Part shown: positions 10,023 through 21,030 of the stretch, in pieces
Layout of the letters: every line of letters begins with the position of its first letter
How positions within the stretch are numbered: the first letter of the stretch is position 1
NCBI RefSeq assembly: GCF_050436995.1
Contig: NC_134747.1
Coordinates: 1,433,501 to 1,497,500, forward strand
Direction: 5' to 3'
Origin: Anticarsia gemmatalis
Taxonomy: Eukaryota; Arthropoda; Insecta; Lepidoptera; Erebidae
DNA length: 64,000 bases
The notes under the pieces: generated by a model
The model's input: the letters and a program-made list of their open reading frames with translations, nothing else
Database searches by the model: none
What the model was told of the DNA's origin: nothing
Made by a program: the position numbers and the translations under genes

Positions 10023-12581
10023 TTATCTAGAAAATATTAAATCACTATGATCATTTACTAGGAAGTGGTATACGAACTGAGCCTTCTTTTTGTCTATGAC
10101 CTGTTTGTTAATCCTTGATTGAGGCTCCTGTGTTAGGCTCGGATTATCCCTGAGGAAAATGGCGCCAAATAATGTAGATAACGTTTTAGCATCAAGCCCA
10201 TTTTCAGCACTATGTTGCAATGCCTCTTGTAAAAATTCACACAGATATAGGAATACATTCTTTCTGAATTCAGGCAGTTCCATAATAATCTGCTTGCATT
10301 GGAGATAGTTGGCTGATGCTCTTAGGCATACAGACTGCAAATTGTAAGGAATGATGGGATCAGCTGTACTTTCCAGAAGCAGTAACAATGCTTCTGCTAC
10401 TGAATGGATACTCCCAGGTATAGGATCCACTGACCCATTGTCCAACCAATCCCTGATCTGAAGAATCTCTGAATGAAATCCCGGCTGTTCAAACAAATTA
10501 GGCTCTTTCAAACCATGCAGATAAATATGGTCTACTAAAAACCAAATTTCTTTTGGTATAGAATATGTAGAGTGATTAGAAACACATTGGTCCCTCTTAT
10601 TCTCCAGTTCTATCAGTTTTCCCACAGGAACTTCTTTTATTGGCATGTTGAGGTTCACTAGAACCTCTATAGAGCATCCAAAACTACTTCTTTGGTATGT
10701 CCCATTAATTGTTATGAAGATATCTTTACCTCCATACAAGTGTAGGACCAATATGTCATATAGTTTGTCAGTACCAGCATTCATTTTACATGCAGAAGTC
10801 TTATTAATTAAGACTTTTAGTTGTATCTCACATGTCTCTTCAGCACAGATACATTTCTTGTATGGTTCTACAATAAGCCATTCCTTACAAAAGCTGGACT
10901 CATCCAATTTCTTTATAAATTCAAACTCAACGGGCAGCTTACCAATATTCTTAATTGTGATGGTCCTCACTTGGAGTTCTAAGTATCGTACAGTTCCAAA
11001 GTCTATTTCAGTCCTGTCAACTTTGACTTGAGGTATCAGTTCATTCTCCATCTTATCCAACTGCTTAATTACTTCTTCGTATACTTTTCTGTATTTCTCC
11101 TCATCAATGATCTTGATGGAGGAGTTAAATATGGCAGAGACAGGCTTGTGGTCACTGATGTTCAGTGATGGATGGCTCCTGTAGGCCAGTTGTGTGATGT
11201 TCTCTCCTTTCCAGAATATTCTGTCACACCAAGCTGGAGCCCTGTTTTTCTCACTTGAGTCCCAGTTGTCAGTTCCAGGGTCGTATTTGTATGTAGGTTT
11301 GAAGTTAATGTCACCTTCCGTATAGCCCGCAAACACATTGTTATTTTTATGTTGCTGTTTAAGTTGATCCCACTGTAACACTGGAACAAAATTATTATCA
11401 TTCACAAGCTTCTTTACAGTTGTGGGATCAAGTTCTGTAATCCTGTAATTCAAATCTCCGAGCCAGTAGATATGGTCATGGTCCTTTATGGCCTTTGGAA
11501 GCTGATTGGGTTGCACAAATCTTGTCCTGTTGCAGATGTCTCTGAAGTCCTGGTTACGTCTCTCAAACTCTTCAACATGGGCAGCCAAGTGGGAGTTGAC
11601 AAAGCATAAAGAAGTACTGTGAAGATCAAACCTTATAGAGACTCCTCCTTTATTCCCCATCTTGCCCATGATACCAGTTCCAACAGTATCACAGACTATA
11701 TTACGTACATGGGAAAAGTGCTTCTCTTTTATCAAAACAATCAGCATCATGCCCACCAGTCTTACTTTCTCCACTTTTACATACTTGGCCCTCTTGTCCA
11801 CAGACCCAACTACTGCATTGTACCACTCATCTTCTCTGAAAGTCTGGTCAAACAGGAATGTCTCTTTAGATAAGTCCAGCTCTTGGAATCCAACAGCATA
11901 TATGTCAGGAGGTTCTTTGTCCACAGTCAGCCAGCCCTTAAGAGGAATCACAGGTGATTTATCATTCACATTCCAGGTACCACAGAATATTGAGAATCTT
12001 TTTGTGAATGTGTACTCATATTCTTTATCTGACATCTTATGTTTGATAAGACTCTCTCTTATAGCAGGAGCAGCACTCTGCGTGTGTGGAACGCCTCCTG
12101 GCAGCACCATGGTGTGTGTTAGGATGTCGTTGTCAGTTTTACCATGATATTTCTTGAGCCACACAAACTCTGGCTGGGTTGGCACCTTGTTCACTGCTTC
12201 TATGCCTCTGAATAAATCATCCACGAAGTTGTCGACTCGCGGTGTCATTTGAATTTCAAACTTATACTTATTATTACGAGATTGCAGGTTCAGGTACAGT
12301 ATGGCCTCGGGGTCGGAAGGTTTGTTGTCAATTTCACATTTGAAACTCTTGTCAATCGGCAACACTATCTCTATTGACAAATCCGTGAAGGACTTCGGTG
12401 GGTAACATGACGTAAACAAGCAGAATACGGCCTTCTCGTCACCAAACTCAACGATCGCTAATAGCCGATCCTTTTTCACCCACTCGGGGTGCAAAACTTT
12501 GGCGTCACATAGGAAAGCTGTTACTCGTTCGCTTGATAGGAATTTTTCCTGTACCACAGACTTTATTTCATCGTGATTCAT
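10023..12581 (-). CDS. Ocrl: Inositol polyphosphate 5-phosphatase OCRL/INPP5B orthologue
   Basis: The product is an 852-aa phosphoinositide 5-phosphatase expected to hydrolyse the 5-phosphate of PI(4,5)P2 on endosome and Golgi membranes. In order: a divergent N-terminal PH-like region (about 1-160); the catalytic domain (about 195-500) with FCGTWNVND at 199, WLGDLNYR at 373, a PAWCDRIFW segment and SDHKPV at 476; an ASH domain (about 510-625); and a C-terminal RhoGAP-like domain (about 655-852). The RhoGAP-like part lacks the GxFRxSG arginine finger (it reads NLFEQPGF), as in known OCRL proteins, so it should be catalytically dead. LIELE at 656-660 fits a clathrin box. Start context accATGa is good. 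The whole gene is one frame with no introns. Length and domain order match the family, so identity is firm. OCRL versus INPP5B cannot be separated, because insects usually have one gene for both. Confidence 0.95.
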   Translation of the reverse strand: MNHDEIKSVVQEKFLSSERVTAFLCDAKVLHPEWVKKDRLLAIVEFGDEKAVFCLFTSCYPPKSFTDLSIEIVLPIDKSFKCEIDNKPSDPEAILYLNLQSRNNKYKFEIQMTPRVDNFVDDLFRGIEAVNKVPTQPEFVWLKKYHGKTDNDILTHTMVLPGGVPHTQSAAPAIRESLIKHKMSDKEYEYTFTKRFSIFCGTWNVNDKSPVIPLKGWLTVDKEPPDIYAVGFQELDLSKETFLFDQTFREDEWYNAVVGSVDKRAKYVKVEKVRLVGMMLIVLIKEKHFSHVRNIVCDTVGTGIMGKMGNKGGVSIRFDLHSTSLCFVNSHLAAHVEEFERRNQDFRDICNRTRFVQPNQLPKAIKDHDHIYWLGDLNYRITELDPTTVKKLVNDNNFVPVLQWDQLKQQHKNNNVFAGYTEGDINFKPTYKYDPGTDNWDSSEKNRAPAWCDRIFWKGENITQLAYRSHPSLNISDHKPVSAIFNSSIKIIDEEKYRKVYEEVIKQLDKMENELIPQVKVDRTEIDFGTVRYLELQVRTITIKNIGKLPVEFEFIKKLDESSFCKEWLIVEPYKKCICAEETCEIQLKVLINKTSACKMNAGTDKLYDILVLHLYGGKDIFITINGTYQRSSFGCSIEVLVNLNMPIKEVPVGKLIELENKRDQCVSNHSTYSIPKEIWFLVDHIYLHGLKEPNLFEQPGFHSEILQIRDWLDNGSVDPIPGSIHSVAEALLLLLESTADPIIPYNLQSVCLRASANYLQCKQIIMELPEFRKNVFLYLCEFLQEALQHSAENGLDAKTLSTLFGAIFLRDNPSLTQEPQSRINKQVIDKKKAQFVYHFLVNDHSDLIFSR

Positions 12582-13503
12582 GGTGTTTTAACGGTTTATT
12601 TCGGTCCACTTAACACATATTATCGAATTCATTTGATGTTCATGTAAATTCGATTTTATTGACAACTTTGACGAATTATTTTGACACATTTTAATGATTT
12701 CGTTTAGGAACGTGGAAAGATGATCTGGCAGTTACAAGAAATATTGAATCTGATAAATCGTCGAACAGGAACTTACTTATAAGATTTAGATTACTTTAAT
12801 AACGTATTTTACTAATTATTTTCTTGAACTAGAATTAGCTTTATTTGTCTTTAAGTTTGCCGATGTACATACACAAAAACTAAAATTTTTTCATCAGTAC
12901 AAAGTCGTGTTCATGAGGCAAGATTTTAAATTAAGATATGTATAATGTATTTATATACTATATAAATACTAGGCTAACTAATAGAATTTTAGAGTATTAT
13001 GTTATCATATATTATAGTTTTGCCATTTTCACTCTAGATGGTAAGTTTTGGAACGAACAGTGTAAGTCACTGACAGGTCTATAAAGTTTACAGAGGTGGT
13101 TTGAAAATACATAGTTACAAAACATTATACTAGGCTACAAAAATGTGCATTGCTTTTGTATTTAGTATTATATTGTTATAATATTATTTTTTTTGCTTTT
13201 TACAAACTTTTAAATAAGGACAACATAAGAATTAATTTAATGATAGCCTTCCCCACCATTCCTTTTTTGGTATAAACGTAGATTCGTAAACAAGCAGCTG
13301 TCACATCTGACTTTTGTCATGTTGGAAGTGGCGAATTCTTTGCAAAGTTTTGTTCCTGATTCGGGTTGTTTTATCCATATTACGACGGATTCCCGATGAA
13401 TTGTTAATTAAAATGTTGTTTAGTGGTTTTATTTGATGTTAAGATAGTGTTATTTGATTGATAATAGTTAATTGAACCGGTTATATTAATGATTTAAGCC
13501 ACC
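12582..13503. promoter_or_regulatory. Shared divergent promoter region of OCRL and PREB
   Basis: The two start codons face away from each other across 922 bases with no coding sequence between, so both promoters and both 5' UTRs must lie here. I see no clear TATA box at a convincing distance for either gene. A run of less AT-rich sequence near 13240-13400, just upstream of PREB, is the best candidate for its transcription start. Co-regulation is inferred from geometry. Confidence 0.55.
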
Positions 13504-16500
13504 ATGTCCCCGAATAGATGTGATGGTTTACTGGCGAGGGTGGATTTTCCGCTTTATACGCTCCAAACGTTAACGAATAGACACGTAATAGTTGCGGGTG
13601 GCGGCGGAGCGGCGGCTACAGGCGTTGCTAATGGATTTGTAAGTATATACTTTATCAAATATGTAATTATGCGCCATGGATTAGCTATGATTAGTATACG
13701 TGTCAGCTGCTTACTCGAACGTTAAATCAATGCAGGTTTCGCTGGTTTCAGCTCCGAAAATGTCGTTTCACATTCCTATGTAAATTATGTTGCATAGAGA
13801 GTTAAACATAATTATAATTTCTAATTGCAGTGGCAATAGCAGTTTTTTAATGTTTTCGCATTTGTTTTGGTAATACAATACAGTTTTTTTGTCATATGAT
13901 TGGTAATGGTAATCTGGGAGAGCATCTAGCAGTTAGTTTATTCATGAAAATGCACTCTATATTATCATGCAATCATTAGTAAAGAAAACCATATGCTGAC
14001 TCCTAACATTGTCTCCTATCATCTTTGCAGGAAATATTTGAGCTATCACACAATGGAACGAGATTTGTGGCCGAAGAGGTGATGAGGCATGAGACTGGGC
14101 CGAACGTTGTGATGAACTGTTCTGTTCGGAGTACACAGAACAAGACATTTCTAACAGCAGGCCAGGAAAGTCACTGTCAGCTGTATAAAGTGAACATCCG
14201 CATGGTGGACGCGGCTGAGATGAGACGTGGCAGCTTCAAGGCAGAAAATGGCTTAATACGGAGAAGACGTCGCACTGTATCGGAGAATGACAACATATCT
14301 AAGAAGGACAGTAACAGTAATACTACGGAGAAAAGAATATCATTTGAAATAAGGCCCAGCGATAGTGTGCAGACTGATTTTAGGTAAATACATTTATACA
14401 TACATACATAATATCATGCCTTTTTTCCCATAGGCTTTGACAGAGACTGTTAATAGGTTCCTTATAAACTTCCCTTGCCTTATTCACATCCATATATCTT
14501 GTCATACAGGACCACCCAATATGAATATTACACAGCTGACCTTTTTCTAGTCATAAACATTTATTTTACGCAAAATCTAAATTTTGTATTCAGAGCAAGT
14601 GCCAACATTTATAGTTATCATTCTGTTGAGATACAACAATAAAGCTTTAAAAGAACTTTAAGGAGATTTTAGTGACCAATATTCACCATTAAAAGTATTG
14701 CTTTTACAGCATAACAATAATATATATACAAACAACCATTATGGTAATATTTATCTAATATGAACCATATTAATTTTTCAAATTACTTGCATATCAATTA
14801 TGAGTTCTTGAATACAAGATTACACCCTCTTATTACTTTATTATATTATATTATACACAAAAGTGAAATTCCCAGAAATGAATTATGTGAGCATTCAATT
14901 CCTAAACTTCCCATTACTAATGAATTCCATTAATTGAATTATGAGTCATGCTATTCACAATGGTAGACACATATTAGCTATTGTCTCCTATGGTCAGTCA
15001 GGTCATTGTTTCTGGGTCAATAGTAATAAGGGGTCATTTAGAATCTAGGGTACATTTACTTAGATGATATTTAGATTTATTTAGGGGGTCCTTTTGAAGG
15101 ATTTAGATTTGAATTATTTGGACATATCTGTCTGTTAATAAAGGTTTGAAGAATTGATATTTATGTGGCAAGGATTCTAGCATTAATATATTTAATATGT
15201 GTCATCTAAAACTGTAAAGTATATGTACAGTCTTAGCAAATCAATATATCATTTAATTTCAGCAGTCTTTCTATATTCATGAAATAAATCCAAGTAGGTA
15301 ACTTAATAACAACCTGCATTAGTTATTCTAATGCTCCACCCTGTGGAAGTTTCAAATTAAATAAGTAACAGGCAAGCCTTATTTATAAGGAAGGATACTC
15401 TAACATGACTAACATCACACTACAATCTCTGAGAGCATAATTTTCACCATTAATACAAATGAAACTGTAGTCCACAGCTTGTAATACAACAATGTATTAT
15501 TCAATAGAAAAGCAATCCATGAATTCTTATAGGAGAAAAATTCTCAGTAGGAGTGCAGACTTTGGCAATGTGCCCAATAAGCAATAAATAACAACATGCT
15601 AGACCATTATTACTTGGAGATTGTAGATTGTATAAATATATATGAAATGATGACTATTCTTATTGTTTGGGCTGTGTATTGACTTAGAAATAAATGTGTT
15701 CTGATCTTGTGCATCCATATTTTGGCCATGATTTAAGCTTAGAAAAACAAAGTCTTTGTTAAGTTTTAACTATTTGATGTAAAAAGAAATATTTTTTGGA
15801 AAATAGGCTTTTTTAGTTAAGTTCAAAATTCCGACAATCGAAGAATTGTATTCTAAGATTATCTCCTACATTTATGGTCTGTTTCATGGATGTATAAGTA
15901 TTGCTTAATCAGTTGTTACAATGATGAATATTGACAGATGTTTACATACATTTGTTGCCACTTTATCTTTCAGATAGGCTATCAGACACGTATCTAAATG
16001 TCGTGAAACTGGCCCTTTAAATAACAAACTAAACATCTTAAACATTTCAACAAATTTGTGGTGTATTTAGTTGCATAACCACATGAGGAAATTCTTCTCT
16101 ACTTAATCATCTGCCAAAAATAGTTTCATTGTTAGTCTACAATAGCTAAAAAAGGAGATAACTGACCCCATTCACCAGATAATAGATGATCTATTATCAA
16201 TAGATAAGCACTGATAAGGGCAGCTACTATTAGATTATATTACAGAAGAATGCTTATCACTATATCTTAACATGCCTGATAATAACTTTGACGTTTCTTA
16301 CTAACTACTTGCAGTCATGATGACTAATTATTTAAGATTAGTAATTATCTGTGATTTTAATGATGTATACAAGTCCGGTTTTGTAGATTATGTATCTGCA
16401 TTGCTAAATATTCATAATGATCGTGAATTTTGAGCTGCCAATACGATAGAATCTGTAGGTTGGAAACTGCATGTACTTTATTATTCATGAATATATGTAC

Positions 16501-19500
16501 CTATACATACCTTTTTCCCATGAGGTTGGTCAGACTAAAGAACGCCATTTGCTACTATTTCAAAAAAAATATTTTCCTTCATTCACATTCATATATCTTT
16601 TGATGAATAACAAACTTGCTTTGATTCCCATCTTTCTTAGCGTATTTTTTGTAATAAGAGCAAATCTGAGCTATTATACTCCTAAAACTCATCAAAATTG
16701 GTACGACAGTTCAGCCACAAACCGTACAAGACCGAGAGTAATATTCGCAATAAAAAAATTAAGCATTGATAAGAATAGATAAACCTTTTTAAAAAACACA
16801 GATGTAACTATATAATTAACATCTACTCACCTCTGTACATATTGATTTACACAATAAATAATAAAGAAACAATAATAATATTATACAAATAGTATCAGAC
16901 TGTACAAATACAGCAGTCAAGGTTAAAGGTCACACATTGAACCCAAACAATGAACTCACTTTAGGAAGTTTCGTGATAAGTAATTATAATCTGTTTAGTA
17001 AAGACTTCATACTATAATACATATTTATATTAAGTTGCGTAGTTTTAGTATTGAGTTAAGCAATAAAAATACTTTTTTAATTTGTCTTATATCTTCACAC
17101 TTTTAGCATCAATTATATTTTAACAATCTTAAGTGTTGTTAGTGCATCAATAGTACTAAAGGTTTTTGGGCTAGATGTCACCGTGTGTGCCACATCCCTT
17201 AAACTGCAACTAAGCTCAATCAAAAGGCACCTTACAAACTGTTGCTTCTTACATTATTCTTCCTGTAGATTTTTTAATGAATAGAATTTAGATCCAAATT
17301 CTACACCAATCTACTCTCTGATAATTAGTGTGAACGCTTTCTTCGCCTATCTTTTGCCTTTATGACAATACACTGCTCATAAAATAAATTCATTCTCTTT
17401 GCTCTGTGACTAAGATCACGACATGTTATGTTTTCAGCAATGATCCACTACAGCGAGTGGTGCGCATCAGCCACAACGGCAAGCTGATGGCGACGGGCGG
17501 CATCGACGGCAAGGTGCGCGTCTGGAGCTTCCCCAAGATGCTGATGCTGTTTGAACTTGATGGACATACTAAGGAGGTTCGTACACCATTCATTAACTAC
17601 CACACTACTACATTAACTTATACACTTGCAATGTACTTCACATGGAAACATAGATATACAGTTGTAGATAAACAATAGCGCGGGTTATAAAGTTGTTTAG
17701 TGATTAGGACATTTGACTGGTCGTGATTGAGGGTTTGAGGGTCAGAGGTCAAAAGTAGTCATTGTGATTAATGTAAACATAACTAGCCTAATACCTTAAC
17801 CAGTCTTATCTAGTGGGTTACAGTATTTTCTTAAACTGTTGAATCAGTAGTTTTTTGTATGGGTGTATTTTGAGTTGTTAACTAAAATCATAATTTGTAC
17901 TTATGTTTTCAGATCGACGACCTAGACTTCAGTCCATGCGACACATCACTGGTGAGCATCGCTAAGGACGGCCAGGCGCTGGTGTGGGGCACCGCGGCCA
18001 AGCGCGCGCCGCTCCTCACCATCACCTGCCAGCCGCCCAATGGCAACAAGTATCTGTTTAGACGATGCAGGTTAGATGTTATACCATTCTATATTATGTC
18101 ATAAGAATATTACTAGTGTTATTTGGCCTTCTTTGTGTTTGATGCCATATGTTAAAGAAGCTTGGTTAAGATAGGATACGAATATTCTTAATTTTAGTTT
18201 GTAATAAAGATAAAACTAGATTTTTTCTGGTTTAATTGGTCTTTTTATTTGAGAACGTACACATTTTGTACCAAAAGAAAAAAAGAGTTTAATTTGACAC
18301 TACTTTCTAAGGATAGCAACGGCTAAATTGACAATACGAAAATATATTTAAAATGAAAGTTAACAGTACCAAATAGTATTATGTTAATCACAAGAACTAA
18401 TCTTCCAACTTAATGTTATTTCAGATTCGGTCTCATAGAGGACCAGAAGGGCGAGTACCGTATGTTCACGATAGCCAACCCGCTGACGCGGTCAGGTCGC
18501 CAGCGCGGCCTGCTGCAGTCGTGGGAGCCGCGGGGCGGAGCCCTGGCGCGGTCGGCGCTCGCCACTGAGTCACTGTCGGCGCTCGCCGTGAGAGATGACG
18601 GACGGTTCGTCGGCGTCGGCACTATGTTCAGCGGATCTGTTGATATTTATGTCGCTTTTAGCTTACAGGTATGTTATGATCAAATTTTTTTATTAAGTAA
18701 ATAAATTATAAATAAATTTAACCCATTAATGTCCCACTGCTGGGCAAGGGTCTCCTCCCGTAATGAGGGAGGGGTTAGGCCTTGAGTCCACCACGCTGGC
18801 CAAGTGCGGGTTGGGGACTTTGCATACCCTCAATAAATGTATTAAACAAATTTTAGGCATGCAAGGTTTCCTCTCGATGTTTTCCTTCACCGTTGGAGCA
18901 TGTGATAATTATTTCTAATACACACATAACTTCGAAAAGTCATTGGTGTGTTGCCTCGGGTTCGAACCTGCGACCACTTGCGTGGGAGGTGTCAACTTAT
19001 ACCACTCGGCTATCACTGCTCAAATATTTTTTATTAAGTAAAATTTTAAAATGATTAAGCATATTGAACCCATTAATGTCGTACTGTTAAGCAATGTTTA
19101 CCTTTTGGAATTAAGTAGGGGTTAGACCATAAGTTAGGGACCTTCGACCCACGAAGAACTGTTTTAAATAAATTTAAAGCACGCAAAGTTGCGATGTTCT
19201 TTTTTCACTTCTTAACCAATGATAATTATTTCTAATACACACATAATTTTGAAGAGTAAGGTACGTGTTGGGTTCGAATCCCCGAAGCGAAAACTTCAAA
19301 CTTTCCACTACCACTGCTACAAAATCTTTAAACCATAGTTCAGATATTTCCTTACAAGAGTAATACAACGTGTGTGTGTTGTACAGCGAGTCCTGCACGT
19401 GAACAACGCGCACATGATGTTTGTGACGGGGCTGGAGTTCCTGCCGGTGCGCGGCTACGGGCCACCCATCACCTCCCGCAGCGAGGCCGCGCTGCTTTCC

Positions 19501-19921
19501 ATCTCCGTCGACAACTGTCTCTGCGTTCACTCTCTGCCTTATAGAAGTAAGTGCACATACCATTATTAGCCTATTTCAATGAGGAAGGGATGTTTGGAAA
19601 AGTGATAAAAAATGAAAAGTTTTCCATGCAAGTCTGGTGGCTCTGGTGCAATGCCTAAAGACATGGCGTAAGTTTGTTTTAATTATAATGTGTATCGTTG
19701 ATAAAGAGATACGAAATATAGTTTTCTAATCCAAACTTACACCGTGCCTGATAATAGGAATGCTTTAAAGTGGATCTTTGTTGGATTTTTTTTAATTCAC
19801 TTTTTTAACATTAAAATTTGTGTTTTTGTTTACAGGTACCGTACCTGCCTGGGTTGCCATCCTACTAATTATATTCGTGTTGTTCTGTACTTTCGCGTTA
19901 TGTTCCTACATGGGCATTTAA
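13504..19921 (+). CDS. Preb: PREB/Sec12 orthologue, Sar1 guanine nucleotide exchange factor
   Basis: The product is a 424-aa ER membrane protein that loads GTP on Sar1 to start COPII vesicle budding. Coding exons: 13504-13638, 14031-14383, 17438-17576, 17913-18070, 18425-18668, 19387-19546 and 19836-19921. All have GT-AG junctions and compatible phases, and total 1275 bases. The start has a full Kozak match (gccaccATG). The protein begins with the VAGGGGAAATG segment (residues 30-40) typical of PREB/Sec12, where Sec12 binds K+ and Sar1. It continues as a WD40-type propeller, including LMATGGIDGKVRVWS and the GxGTMFSGSVDIYVAFSLQ stretch near its end. The last exon encodes PAWVAILLIIFVLFCTF, a C-terminal membrane anchor (about 400-420) with only a few lumenal residues. 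A basic RRRRRT patch lies in the exon 2 loop. Length matches animal PREB. Intron 2 (3.05 kb) and intron 5 (718 bp) carry repeats. Confidence 0.95.
14418..14515 (+). repeat. Interspersed repeat family A, copy 1 (PREB intron 2)
   Basis: Begins ccttttttcccatagg and ends cttgtcatacaggacc. Three further copies are at 16510, 54185 and 58790, sharing phrases such as aaagaacgccacttg and acttcccttgcct. All four are in the same orientation. I cannot assign the family; the length is about 100 bases and no coding is seen. Confidence 0.65.
16510..16602 (+). repeat. Interspersed repeat family A, copy 2 (PREB intron 2)
   Basis: ctttttcccatgaggttgg is followed by aaagaacgccatttgctac and cattcacattcatatatctt, a diverged copy of the element at 14418. 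A 103-codon frame that spans it is explained by the repeat and is not a gene. Confidence 0.65.
18681..19021 (-). mobile_element. tRNA-derived SINE (family B), full-length, in PREB intron 5
   Basis: Read on the minus strand, the element starts at about 19021 with a tRNA-like head. It has an A-box-like tagccgagtggtataag and the B box ggttcgaaccc. It ends at about 18719 with the tail complementary to cccactgctgggcaagggtc. The sequence caaatttttttattaagtaa at 18681 recurs just after the head at 19021, as expected of a target-site duplication, although a tandem duplication of the whole unit would look the same. Tail fragments of this family recur at 23.9, 33.1, 53.1, 53.6, 55.1, 56.7 and 57.2 kb. 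Confidence 0.75.
19066..19319 (-). mobile_element. Second, older SINE of family B in PREB intron 5
   Basis: Same order as the neighbouring copy: cccattaatgtc at the left, gataattatttctaatacac in the middle, the B box on the minus strand (plus strand gggttcgaatcccc), then accactgct. It is more diverged and has small deletions. It lies in the same orientation only 45 bases from the first copy and ends about 65 bases before the exon 6 acceptor. Confidence 0.7.
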
Positions 19922-21030
19922 CATAAAAAAACACATATTTATTGTATACATAAACAAAATGAAAACTATTTCTTGTAAGTGATCGGGGTTATGTCTAGTG
20001 TAATTTTATTCTAATAGGCAATTATGAATATTACGCTCATATACATATTATGTATGTATAAATAGGATTAATTTAATTAAATGAGGTGCAATGTTGCAAT
20101 GTTTTGGATTTTTATTTTACCCTATTTACAAAATATAAATAAGTACAACAAGTATTTATTTATTTATAATCTTTTGGTCCCCAAAACAAGCCTTATCCTA
20201 GCCTGTCCAAGTCATACAAGTAAATCACCTGAATTTTCGACAGGTCTGCCATAAAAACGATGTGTATCTCTGTTCCCGGCTTCAACACCGCCTAGGCATC
20301 TTGATTTCCTGAAGTGATAAAGTTTTAACCTGAACTGCCAAATAAATGCCATATGCATTTATCTGGCTTGGCGTCTGGTCTATGTAATGTCTGACATGTG
20401 GGCATACATAAAGTATACAAATTACACAATGCAATATAATTTAATAGCATAAAATAATATATTATAGTCTTCAGTATGTAGGTGATATGGACAAGCACAA
20501 GCTTAGTGTAGTATATTCAACGGTAAAACTTTTTTAGGTTTCGTTGTGGTAGATGAAAATAATAAATGAAAACTTTTTTCAGAACTTGCATCTTATAAAT
20601 TAGTTTCAATTTCAAAACGAACTTAAGTAACGTAAAGCAAGAAAAATCACAATTTCTAAACGAAATCTTAAAAGTCAAGTTTACAGAGGAAGCTTTGTTT
20701 GACAGATATTTGGTGACGTTTTAAATTCTAAATTTTCGTTTACTGGTTTTGAAATTATTCGTAGTGATTTAGAATTAAAAGAAAATAAGTTTTATGAGTC
20801 ATATTTGAACTTACAAAAATCCCAATATTTTTAAACAACATAAACATTAAATTATGTAATACGCTTACCTAAAACAACATTCGTAAACGCACATATGAAT
20901 CAAGCGATTATTTTGGTGTAACAACTGTTTTTGTTTTTATTCGTAAATTACGATATTTTTGGCCTCCTGGTGTTGTAATTGTCCTGGGATTCATTGGATT
21001 CTCTACCTAGGCCAGGATTGTGTGTGTACA
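19922..21030. other. PREB 3' UTR and BTB-gene promoter interval
   Basis: Tail-to-head spacing of 1.1 kb between PREB and the BTB gene. A canonical AATAAA lies at 20341-20346 (420 bases past the PREB stop). No additional coding is seen. The 5' UTR and promoter of the BTB gene must lie in the right part; I see no clear TATA box. Confidence 0.5.

Noticed and set aside
10645..12147. Plus-strand frames of 128, 84 and 161 codons opposite OCRL
   Set aside because: They are antisense shadows of the conserved OCRL frame, with no family resemblance of their own.
18955..19021. Possible minus-strand Ser/Leu-type tRNA gene
   Set aside because: It continues directly into a SINE body and tail and has a degenerate second copy beside it, so it is a SINE head.
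20959..21030. Upstream extension of the BTB-gene start to 20959
   Set aside because: That frame begins at a TTG, with no ATG before 21031; the ATG at 21031 has good context and places the BTB domain at the usual distance.
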